From UBA9732 sp963606545 (GTDB lineage Bacteria; Spirochaetota; Spirochaetia; Sphaerochaetales; Sphaerochaetaceae), in assembly GCA_963606545.1 (NCBI GenBank), contig CAVCYP010000009.1:1-46058 (forward strand): a stretch of 46,058 bases of DNA, read 5' to 3'. Below the pieces are notes generated by a model. That model saw only the letters and a list, made by a program, of their open reading frames with translations. It was not told the DNA's origin and ran no database searches. Numbering within the stretch: the first letter of the stretch is position 1; every line of letters starts with the position of its first letter. The position numbers were made by a program, and so were the translations under genes. This document shows, piece after piece, positions 7,768 to 14,693 of the stretch.

Positions 7768-8685
7768 TTATGCCAGATTCTTTGCAATCTGAGCTGCAAG
7801 CTTAGCATTGTTAAGAACTAGCTTAATATTGGATTCAAGGCTATCGCCACCGGTGAGCTTTTGAATCTTATCCAAAAGGTAAGGAGTTGTTTCCTTGCCG
7901 TGTATACCAAGCTTGTTCATTTCAGTTATAGCCTCATCAATTGCCGCATTAATGCGCTTTGAATCCATGCTGTATTCTTTTGGAATTGGGTTAGCAACAA
8001 TGAAACCACCAGCAATACCAAGATTGGTTTTTGCCTTCCAAATATTAGCCAAATCCTGAGCACTGTCAGATCTAAAGGGTGCCTTAATTCCACTTTCTCT
8101 ACTATAGAAAGCTGGAAGCTCATCTGTCTGATAGCAGAAAACAGGAACGCCTTTTGTTTCAAGATATTCCATTGTAAGATTGAGATCTAAAATGGCCTTG
8201 GCTCCAGCACAAACCACTAAAACTGGAGTCTTTGAGAACTCATCCAAGTCTGCAGAAATATCCATTGTTGTCTGAGCGCCTCTATGAACTCCGCCAATTC
8301 CACCTGTAGCAAAAACTTGAATGCCTGCCATATGGGCAATAATCATTGTAGCTGCAACAGTAGTTGCTCCGTCCTCTCCTCTGGCAACAACAACCGGGAT
8401 GTCACGTCTGCTAACCTTTGTGATGGCAGTTCCTTTTTTACCAAAATACTCAAGATCTTCTGGAGTAAGGCCCACCATGAGATGTCCCTTAATAATTGCA
8501 ATAGTTGCAGGAACTGCACCGTTGTCTCTGATTGTTTTCTCAACTGCAATTGCAGTTTCAACGTTCTTTGGATATGGCATACCATGACTGATAATTGTGC
8601 TTTCCAGAGCCACAATTGGCTTTCCACTTTCCATTGCCTCTTTTACTTCAGGAGAAAAGGTAAGATATTTATTCAAGTTTTCCAT
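7768..8685 (-). CDS. psuG: pseudouridine-5'-phosphate glycosidase
   Basis: This enzyme splits pseudouridine 5'-phosphate into uracil and ribose 5-phosphate, the second step of pseudouridine breakdown. The 305-residue protein follows the family throughout: VALESTIISHGMPYP (Glu28), GTAITKVSRRD (Lys90), FATGGIGGVHRGA (metal and phosphate site), MDISADL and VVCAGAKAILD with Lys163 as the expected Schiff-base lysine. A GAGGTGA Shine-Dalgarno precedes the start. The gene directly follows the kinase that would make its substrate, as in other pseudouridine operons. Confidence 0.95.
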   Translation of the reverse strand: MENLNKYLTFSPEVKEAMESGKPIVALESTIISHGMPYPKNVETAIAVEKTIRDNGAVPATIAIIKGHLMVGLTPEDLEYFGKKGTAITKVSRRDIPVVVARGEDGATTVAATMIIAHMAGIQVFATGGIGGVHRGAQTTMDISADLDEFSKTPVLVVCAGAKAILDLNLTMEYLETKGVPVFCYQTDELPAFYSRESGIKAPFRSDSAQDLANIWKAKTNLGIAGGFIVANPIPKEYSMDSKRINAAIDEAITEMNKLGIHGKETTPYLLDKIQKLTGGDSLESNIKLVLNNAKLAAQIAKNLA

Positions 8686-8718
8686 AATTCACCTCACGAA
8701 AACAACTAATATAATCAA

Positions 8719-9639
8719 TTAAGCAAGAGAGAACAACTCTTTTGAGATGGCTTCATCACTTCTTGCATTAACACTTGCTACTCTTTGGCCAAATTCCAGA
8801 GCCTTCTTCATGTTATCTTCTTCAAGATAGGACTTTATAAAGCCGGCAAAGAAAGCATCTCCACAGCCGTTTGTATTAAAAACATCTCCATCTTTTGGTG
8901 GCTCTACTTTATACCATTCAAATCCGCCATTTTCAAAAGCATGAACATTAAAACAGAAGGCTCCGTGACTTCCAAGAGTGATAAGACCCCGCTGAAGACC
9001 TTTACCAGCAAGTTTTTGGGCCACAGCATACGGATCTTGTTCTTCACCTGCTTTCATCCCTGCAAGTTCGCAAGCTTCTGCATAATTTGCCTTTAGTAGG
9101 AATAACTTATCCAACACACCTTTGAGCTTTCTTGCTTTAACCACGGAGACGCAGTCAGCTGCAAGTCTGTAATCCATTTTAACAAGGGTTTCAATGGTCT
9201 CTTTTGGTATATTAGCCTCAAAAACAACACAATCTACAGTTTTTAGGACATCAGAAGCACATAAAACCGTTGAGCTGGTCAAACATTCATTAATACTCAT
9301 ATCGTTAACGCCATAGACCAAAGAACCCTCAGAATCCACAATGTAAGAATAAACGCCAGTCCTATAATTTTTGCTATCCAGCAAAGGCAAAAGCAGGTCA
9401 AGACCATCCGTTTTGAGGGAGCTTACGAGCGACTGTCCCATGGAGTCGTTTGCAATTGCAGTTAAGAATTGGACGTCTAGGCCTAGTCTTTTGAGCGCTA
9501 CGGCTATGTTGCGGCCAACCCCACCACAGGCGTTTGTAATTTGGCCTACGTTAGAGTCTCCCTTGCGTAAGGAAGAAAAGCCTTTTGCGCAAATATCCAT
9601 GTTGGAAGCGCCTATCACGAGTACTTGTTTTTTGCTCAT
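8719..9639 (-). CDS. psuK: PfkB-family sugar kinase, probable pseudouridine kinase
   Basis: A ribokinase-fold kinase of 306 residues. The N-terminal PfkB signature region (NACGGVGRNIAVALKRLGLDV, about residues 36-56) and the C-terminal GCGDAFFAGFI signature with the catalytic Asp are intact. The best guide to substrate is position: 33 bp upstream of psuG and 11 bp after deoD, so phosphorylation of pseudouridine at the 5' position is the likely role. Other nucleosides remain possible because PfkB substrate choice is hard to read from sequence. The start follows an AAGGGGG Shine-Dalgarno. Confidence 0.88.
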   Translation of the reverse strand: MSKKQVLVIGASNMDICAKGFSSLRKGDSNVGQITNACGGVGRNIAVALKRLGLDVQFLTAIANDSMGQSLVSSLKTDGLDLLLPLLDSKNYRTGVYSYIVDSEGSLVYGVNDMSINECLTSSTVLCASDVLKTVDCVVFEANIPKETIETLVKMDYRLAADCVSVVKARKLKGVLDKLFLLKANYAEACELAGMKAGEEQDPYAVAQKLAGKGLQRGLITLGSHGAFCFNVHAFENGGFEWYKVEPPKDGDVFNTNGCGDAFFAGFIKSYLEEDNMKKALEFGQRVASVNARSDEAISKELFSLA

Positions 9640-9650
9640 TTTATACCCCC

Positions 9651-10355
9651 TTAGATAGCCTCAAGTGCAACTTCCATCATTCGGGTGAAAGTCTGCTCCC
9701 TTTCCTGTGGCGTACAGGCCTCATTCTTAAGACACATATCGCTAACGGTGAGAACCCCAAGAGCCTGAGCTCCATAGCGAGCTGCAATGGTAAAGAGCTC
9801 AGCACATTCCATCTCACAGCAACCAACACCATATTTAGCCAAAAGCGCATATTTTTCTGTCAGCTTTTCATCATAAAACTGGTCACTTGAAAAAGTTGTG
9901 CCAACTTTGTAGTCATAACCAAGCTTTTTTGCAGCTTCAACCGCGCTGCACAGCAGCTCAAAATCCGCCACTGCTGGGTAGGATAGTTGCCCAAACCTTG
10001 ATTTAAGCATCCCACTATCTGTGGCGGCAGCCTGGACAATTACCATATCCTTTAGATGTAAATCTTCAGAAAAGGCCCCACAGGTACCGGTTCTAATTAG
10101 CTTCTTAACGCCATAGAACTGGACCAATTCATTAACGTAGATGCTAAGCGAGGGCTGTCCCATTCCAGTTCCTTGAACGCTGACTTCTTTGCCTTTGTAG
10201 GTACCAGTAAAGCCCAGCATATTTCTAATTGTATTGTAACAATGAACGTTTTCAAGAAAATTCTCTGCTATAAACTTTGCTCTAAGTGGATCTCCCGGAA
10301 GCAAAATTCTAGAAGCAATTTCTCCCTGTTTTGCAGCAATATGTGGTGTGCTCAT
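9651..10355 (-). CDS. deoD: purine-nucleoside phosphorylase, DeoD type
   Basis: Phosphorolysis of purine (deoxy)nucleosides to base and (deoxy)ribose 1-phosphate. The 234 residues match the hexameric NP-I family: LLPGDPLRAKFIA (phosphate-binding Gly/Arg), GTGMGQPSLSIY, GTCGAF, the CEMECAELF ribose-binding segment and VSDMC with the catalytic Asp. A GGAGG Shine-Dalgarno precedes the ATG, 15 bp after the aldehyde dehydrogenase stop. With psuK and psuG downstream it forms a nucleoside-salvage operon. Confidence 0.95.
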   Translation of the reverse strand: MSTPHIAAKQGEIASRILLPGDPLRAKFIAENFLENVHCYNTIRNMLGFTGTYKGKEVSVQGTGMGQPSLSIYVNELVQFYGVKKLIRTGTCGAFSEDLHLKDMVIVQAAATDSGMLKSRFGQLSYPAVADFELLCSAVEAAKKLGYDYKVGTTFSSDQFYDEKLTEKYALLAKYGVGCCEMECAELFTIAARYGAQALGVLTVSDMCLKNEACTPQEREQTFTRMMEVALEAI

Positions 10356-10370
10356 CTAATTCCTCCAGCC

Positions 10371-11753
10371 TTATTTCATGAACATTTTTATTGTCTTTAG
10401 CTTACTTTCAGAGTATGGGTGATACCTCATTGGAAGGTCAATAAGATTCGATTTTTTAACAATACTCTTGTAGTGAGTAAAGGTATCAAAGCTCTTCTTC
10501 CCATGGTAACTTCCCATACCACTTTCACCAACTCCACCAAAGCCCATATGAGAGGTAGCTAGATGAATAATGGTGTCATTAATACACCCTCCACCATAAG
10601 GCACTGAAGAAAGCACCTTTTGCTGAACCTGTTTGTCGTTTGAGAACAAGTACAATGCAAGTGGCTTTGAACGCCTGCGGATAGTATCCAAGATTCCATC
10701 TATTGAGCCTTCAAACTCAAGTACAGGCAAGATTGGCCCAAAAATTTCTTCCTGCATAATTGGGCTGTCAAAAGTAACCCCAGTCAATACGGTAGGCTCA
10801 ATAAAACGATTGCCTGAATTGCCATTTCCACCTAAAAAAATCTTAGCCCCTTGCTTAACTGTGCCATCAATTAAACCCATAAGCCGGTTATAATGCTTCT
10901 CATTTACAATAACAGGAATGTTCGCAAAATTCCCCTTAGGAAAGAACTCTTCCACGGCAGTTTTAAAAAACTCCAGAAATTTATCTTTCACACCACTTTC
11001 AATAAGCAGGTAATCTGGAGCCACGCAGGTCTGTCCGGCATTCAAATACTTACCAAAAGCAAGCCGCTTAGCGGCCATCTTCAAGTCTGCCGTAGGATCT
11101 ACAATAACGGGGCTCTTACCACCAAGTTCCAAGCTTACTGGAGTAAGATGCTTTGCGGCCTTCTCCATCACAATTTTGCCAACGCTGGAGCTTCCAGTAA
11201 AGAAAATATAATCAAATTTCTGCTCTAGAAGTTGAGTATTTTGTTCGCGTCCGCCTTCTACTACAGCCACAAAAGAAGGCTCAAAAATCTCAGAAATCAA
11301 AGTTGCCATACAAGCGCTGACAGCCGGCGCATAAGCAGAAGGCTTAATAATTGCAGTATTTCCCGCAGCAATAGCACCAATCAAAGGTTCAAGACAAAGT
11401 TGCACCGGATAATTCCACGGCGCCATAATCAAAACCACTCCATACGGCTCCGGAACAACAAAGCTCTTAGCCAAAAACTGTGCAATTGGGGTTTTCACGC
11501 GCCTCGTTTTTGCCCACTGTCTAATATGCTTCAGCTCAAAGCCAATCTCCTCCAGCACCATACCCGTCTCTGTCATGTACGATTCAAAGTTGGTCTTCCG
11601 CAAATCCTGCATCAAAGCCTGATTAAGAACCTCTTCATGCCGCTGCACCGCCACCTTCAGCTTCTTCAGCGCCTCAATCCTAAACTCCACGCTCAGCGTT
11701 GCGCCCGTCAGATAGAACTCTCTCTGCGACCTAACAATATCAGCAATCTCCAT
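10371..11753 (-). CDS. aldehyde dehydrogenase, class-3 type
   Basis: An NAD(P)-dependent aldehyde dehydrogenase of 460 residues, the usual class-3 length (YwdH and fatty-aldehyde-dehydrogenase relatives). Visible are WNYPVQL (cofactor entry), FTGSSSVGKIV, the general base in VSLELGGKSPVIV and the nucleophile in NAGQTCVAPDYLL. The C-terminal FGGVGESGMGSYHGKKSFDTF motif is typical of the class. It heads the deoD-psuK-psuG-rlmD operon. A minus-strand TATAAT (11776-11771) and a GGAGG Shine-Dalgarno precede the start. Acetaldehyde from deoxyribose breakdown is a conceivable substrate, but no DERA (DeoC) gene is in the window, so this is speculation. Confidence 0.92.
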   Translation of the reverse strand: MEIADIVRSQREFYLTGATLSVEFRIEALKKLKVAVQRHEEVLNQALMQDLRKTNFESYMTETGMVLEEIGFELKHIRQWAKTRRVKTPIAQFLAKSFVVPEPYGVVLIMAPWNYPVQLCLEPLIGAIAAGNTAIIKPSAYAPAVSACMATLISEIFEPSFVAVVEGGREQNTQLLEQKFDYIFFTGSSSVGKIVMEKAAKHLTPVSLELGGKSPVIVDPTADLKMAAKRLAFGKYLNAGQTCVAPDYLLIESGVKDKFLEFFKTAVEEFFPKGNFANIPVIVNEKHYNRLMGLIDGTVKQGAKIFLGGNGNSGNRFIEPTVLTGVTFDSPIMQEEIFGPILPVLEFEGSIDGILDTIRRRSKPLALYLFSNDKQVQQKVLSSVPYGGGCINDTIIHLATSHMGFGGVGESGMGSYHGKKSFDTFTHYKSIVKKSNLIDLPMRYHPYSESKLKTIKMFMK

Positions 11754-11770
11754 CCTGCGCCTCCACCCCG

Positions 11771-11776
11771 ATTATA
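11771..11776 (-). promoter_or_regulatory. -10 element of the aldehyde dehydrogenase/nucleoside-salvage operon
   Basis: A consensus TATAAT on the minus strand lies 17 bp before the ATG at 11753. Transcription would start near 11764, leaving a leader of about 11 nt that begins at the GGAGG Shine-Dalgarno. The -35 match is weak. It overlaps the region of the divergent tRNA promoter. Confidence 0.4.
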
Positions 11777-11788
11777 TCACAACTGCGC

Positions 11789-11817
11789 TTAACAAAAGCC
11801 CCATAAAGCAATATAAT
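11789..11817 (+). promoter_or_regulatory. sigma70-type promoter of tRNA-Ala
   Basis: TTAACA (11789-11794), a 17-bp spacer and consensus TATAAT (11812-11817). Transcription would start near 11824, about 10 nt before the mature tRNA. The cytidylate-kinase-like gene 62 bp after the tRNA may share this transcript. Confidence 0.7.
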
Positions 11818-11834
11818 TACAACATCTTTCCCTT

Positions 11835-11905
11835 GGGGCCGTGGTTCAATGGTAGAACGATGCTTTCGCATGGCATAAGCGGCGGTTCGATTCCGCTCGG
11901 CTCCA
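11835..11905 (+). tRNA. tRNA-Ala (anticodon CGC)
   Basis: The 71 nt fold into a full cloverleaf: acceptor GGGGCCG/CGGCTCC, D stem GTTC/GAAC with a short 7-nt loop, anticodon stem ATGCT/GGCAT around loop TTCGCAT, a 4-nt variable region, T stem GGCGG/CCGCT around TTCGATT, discriminator A. The anticodon is CGC, reading GCG. The acceptor contains G3-U70, the main alanine identity pair. The 3' CCA is not encoded. Two stem-end pairs are G-U. Confidence 0.93.
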
Positions 11906-11967
11906 AAATTTTTTCTCCACCTTTTGCGAATTGTGGTATTATTAAAACAAACAGCAGGAGGAAAAAC

Positions 11968-12630
11968 ATGGGTCACGTAGTAACAATAGGAAGACAATTT
12001 GGAAGTGGAGGACATGAAGTTGGACGCAGACTTGCATTGCGTTTAGGCATCCCCTTCTATGATAAAGAACTCATTACCCTCACAGCAGAACAGAGTCGCT
12101 TTGCTGAAAGTTACCTTTCAAAGATGGACGAACAAAAGCCAAGCATTCTCAACATGAATACAGCCGGCATTATTCCAGGCGCGGGCGTTGCAATGACCAG
12201 AGAAGTTGTTGTGAACCAATTCTACAATCTTTCCCCTAACGACCAAGTATTCTTAGAGAAATCAAAAGTCATCCAAGCGCTTGCAGAAAAAGGGTCTTGT
12301 GTCATAGTTGGCCGTTGTGCAGACTATGTTTTAAGAGATTATGACACTGTAAATTTCTTCATTCAAGCAAACCTTGAAGACAGAATTAACAGAAAACTGG
12401 CTTTAGAAGAGCATGCAGAGCACAACAAAGCTTCAATGGAAAAGCTCATCAAAACAACAGATAAAAACAGAGCCAAATATTACGAGTATTACACCCACAA
12501 AAAATGGGGAGATGCTAGCAACTATGACCTTTGCATTAACACAAGTGCAATTGGAGTAGATGGTGCGGTTGAAGTCATGATGAAATTCATTGAAGAGTTC
12601 AAGAAAAAGACCATCATGCCAGACAAATAA
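11968..12630 (+). CDS. cytidylate kinase-like family protein
   Basis: A 220-residue P-loop protein of the cytidylate-kinase-like family. It has a phosphate-binding loop near the N-terminus (TIGRQFGSGGHEVGRRLA), the following GIPFYDKELI, and VIVGRCADYVL. It is not the housekeeping Cmk itself. Family members are probable small-molecule or nucleotide kinases whose substrate is mostly unknown. The open frame continues upstream through the tRNA, but the start at 11968 has an AGGAGG Shine-Dalgarno and gives the natural N-terminus (MGHVVTIGRQ). It converges on the ApbE-like gene, 12 bp apart. Confidence 0.9.
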   Translation: MGHVVTIGRQFGSGGHEVGRRLALRLGIPFYDKELITLTAEQSRFAESYLSKMDEQKPSILNMNTAGIIPGAGVAMTREVVVNQFYNLSPNDQVFLEKSKVIQALAEKGSCVIVGRCADYVLRDYDTVNFFIQANLEDRINRKLALEEHAEHNKASMEKLIKTTDKNRAKYYEYYTHKKWGDASNYDLCINTSAIGVDGAVEVMMKFIEEFKKKTIMPDK

Positions 12631-12642
12631 GGGCAGCAAAAC

Positions 12643-13719
12643 TTAATAAAATTCGCAATCAACAAAGAATTCAGAGGACAAGGCAGATGTAACTTCGTCC
12701 TCTGTTTTTAAGGAGCAAACATAAATCAAGTTTGCCATGTCATCAACAATATTAGACGACTTATCAGAAATAATTGAACAAGCCAAAAGAACATCCTCAA
12801 TCTCACCTGTAGTCGTATCAAAGAACAAATGACGCAAACGCCCGTTGACAGTAGCATTGTAATAAGAGCCAAAAGCAAAGGCAGACATAAAGACTTTTGA
12901 AGATGAACCACTAACTTCTAAAGCCCCCCTCTCCACTACTTCAGAAGCTTCATCAATGCCGTATAACACATAACTTTGCTCAAAAGTTTCAGAAAGTGTC
13001 ACAGCTAGGCCATCGTTTGTGACTAAGTAGCCATTGTTATAACCTAAGGCTTCCAGCTCTGAAGCAAGAATAGAAAGCTTGTAAGCCTTGCTCATTAAGT
13101 TCAAATCTAAAGCTCCAGCTTCAAGCTCAAACTCAGAGGCAAAATTGGCATAATGTTCAGAGACACTAAAACGGACAGTACAGGTAGCATCATCTACAAA
13201 CTCTAAATTAAAGTTAGATAGGTCGCTGACTTCCCGAGCAATTTCGCTAATTCTATAAGCCAGGTACTCGTTGTTCAGAGGGTCAAACTCGCTAGCGTCA
13301 TCTAAAATTAGAATACTCTTCCATTCAGAATAAAGAGCACCTGCAAACATATTAAAATTCTTGCGTTCCAGTGTCCGGTTATAAGCATCCTTAAGCACCG
13401 CATAAACCGGAGCTGGCACACTGACCTCAGAACCCTCATTTAACGCAGCAAGAGCAGAATCTAGCTGGTCACAATAATCCGCAACAATTGAAGAATATGC
13501 AGTTTGGAGCGCCTTAAGTTGCTTCTTAATGCTATTACTTGTCCCTTCAAAATAATAGTTAAAAGTAATCTCCCCAGAAGCAACACTCTGATAGCCCGAT
13601 TCTTTCTTTCCAATGGAAGTCACGGCATAGGAGATAGCTCCAAGTGCAAGTGCAAAAAATACAATAAAGAGAACAACTCTTAAGCCAATATGCTTTTCGC
13701 TAACTTCAATATTCTTCAT
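12643..13719 (-). CDS. membrane-anchored ApbE-like protein (divergent FMN-transferase fold)
   Basis: The 358-residue protein has one N-terminal membrane segment (VVLFIVFFALALGAISYAV, about residues 14-32) and an exported body. Weak but ordered similarity to ApbE (FAD:protein FMN transferase) is visible: DYCDQLDSALAALNEGSEV (ApbE S-x-L-x-x-L-N region), FNMFAGALYSEW, ALDLNLMSKAYKLSILASEL (LDLGGIAKGYAVD-like), RLRHLFFDTTTGE (HI-x-DP-x-TG) and NIVDDMANLIYV (metal-binding Asp/Thr region). The flavin- and metal-contacting Gly-Gly and His-Ile-x-Asp-Pro features are altered, so activity is doubtful. It lies 19 bp after oppF and is probably the last gene of the opp transcript. Confidence 0.6.
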   Translation of the reverse strand: MKNIEVSEKHIGLRVVLFIVFFALALGAISYAVTSIGKKESGYQSVASGEITFNYYFEGTSNSIKKQLKALQTAYSSIVADYCDQLDSALAALNEGSEVSVPAPVYAVLKDAYNRTLERKNFNMFAGALYSEWKSILILDDASEFDPLNNEYLAYRISEIAREVSDLSNFNLEFVDDATCTVRFSVSEHYANFASEFELEAGALDLNLMSKAYKLSILASELEALGYNNGYLVTNDGLAVTLSETFEQSYVLYGIDEASEVVERGALEVSGSSSKVFMSAFAFGSYYNATVNGRLRHLFFDTTTGEIEDVLLACSIISDKSSNIVDDMANLIYVCSLKTEDEVTSALSSEFFVDCEFY

Positions 13720-13738
13720 GCGAGCAAAAGTTTAAAGC

Positions 13739-14683
13739 TTAATTTCCAAAGCGAACCTTTTTATAATGCTCAAGCTCAGCATCATTTCCATAGATGAAAT
13801 GGCCGTTTCCAAGGTCTTCCATGTGTGGCTTATTCACAGAGTAATCGTGCTGAGAAGGATCATAAACAAAGAGTTTCTTATTCTTCTCCAGAATAGGATC
13901 TGGAATTGGAATTGCAGACATCAAAGACTTTGTATATGGATGAAGTGGATACTTAAAAAGCTCTTCAGTCTCAGCAATTTCAACAATCTTACCCTTATGA
14001 ATAACAGCAATTCTATCAGAGATAAATCTAACAATTGAAAGATCGTGAGCAATGAACAGGTAGGACAAACCCCTTTCTTTCTGGAACTTCTTAAGAAGAT
14101 TCAGAACCTGAGCACGAATTGAAACATCCAAAGCACTGATTGGCTCATCTGCAACAATGAATTCTGGCTCCATGACAATAGAACGGGCCAAGCCAACACG
14201 CTGGCGTTGTCCACCGGAAAACTCATGAGGATATCTGGTAAGATGCTCAGGAAGAAGTCCAACTTCACGAATTATGTTTTCCACCTTAGAAATTCTATCC
14301 TTCTCATCCTTGTAAAGATGGAAGTTAATGAGGCCTTCAGAAATGATGTACTCAATAGTAGCTCTCTCATTCAAAGATGCTGCTGGATCTTGGAAAATCA
14401 TCTGGATTTTTCTGACCACTTCGCGGTCCTCTTTTCTAGAAAGTTTTCCCGATATTTTCTTTCCCTTATAGTAAATAGCGCCATTCGAGCACGGATTGAT
14501 TCTCACAATTGCACGTCCAATTGTGGTCTTTCCTGAACCAGACTCTCCTACAAGAGAGAAAGTCTCACCCTTATAGATATCAAAGCTTACATCATCTACT
14601 GCTTTAAATTCTTTCTTTCCGTTTTTGAATACGACATCGAGGTTCTGAACAGAAAGAACTACTTCTCTTTTATTTTCTTCCAT
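13739..14683 (-). CDS. oppF: oligopeptide ABC transporter ATP-binding protein OppF
   Basis: One of two ATPases that drive peptide import. The 314-residue protein is of normal length: Walker A GESGSGKTT, Q-loop IFQDPAASLNER, signature FSGGQRQRVGLA, Walker B EFIVADEPISALD, H-loop IAHD, then the family's C-terminal HPYTKSLMSAIPIPDP. The open frame extends upstream to 14815, but that part is a shadow of oppD. The ATG at 14683 has a GAGGAGGGG Shine-Dalgarno and starts 10 bp after the oppD stop. Confidence 0.95.
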   Translation of the reverse strand: MEENKREVVLSVQNLDVVFKNGKKEFKAVDDVSFDIYKGETFSLVGESGSGKTTIGRAIVRINPCSNGAIYYKGKKISGKLSRKEDREVVRKIQMIFQDPAASLNERATIEYIISEGLINFHLYKDEKDRISKVENIIREVGLLPEHLTRYPHEFSGGQRQRVGLARSIVMEPEFIVADEPISALDVSIRAQVLNLLKKFQKERGLSYLFIAHDLSIVRFISDRIAVIHKGKIVEIAETEELFKYPLHPYTKSLMSAIPIPDPILEKNKKLFVYDPSQHDYSVNKPHMEDLGNGHFIYGNDAELEHYKKVRFGN

Positions 14684-14693
14684 ATTCCCCTCC

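Noticed and set aside
11232..11792. 186-residue plus-strand frame opposite the aldehyde dehydrogenase
   Set aside because: The amino-acid composition is unnatural (rich in Arg, Ser, His), no family is recognisable, and the opposite frame is a clear conserved enzyme.
11907..11915. T-run after the tRNA as a terminator
   Set aside because: No hairpin separate from the tRNA itself precedes it, so read-through to the kinase gene is as likely.
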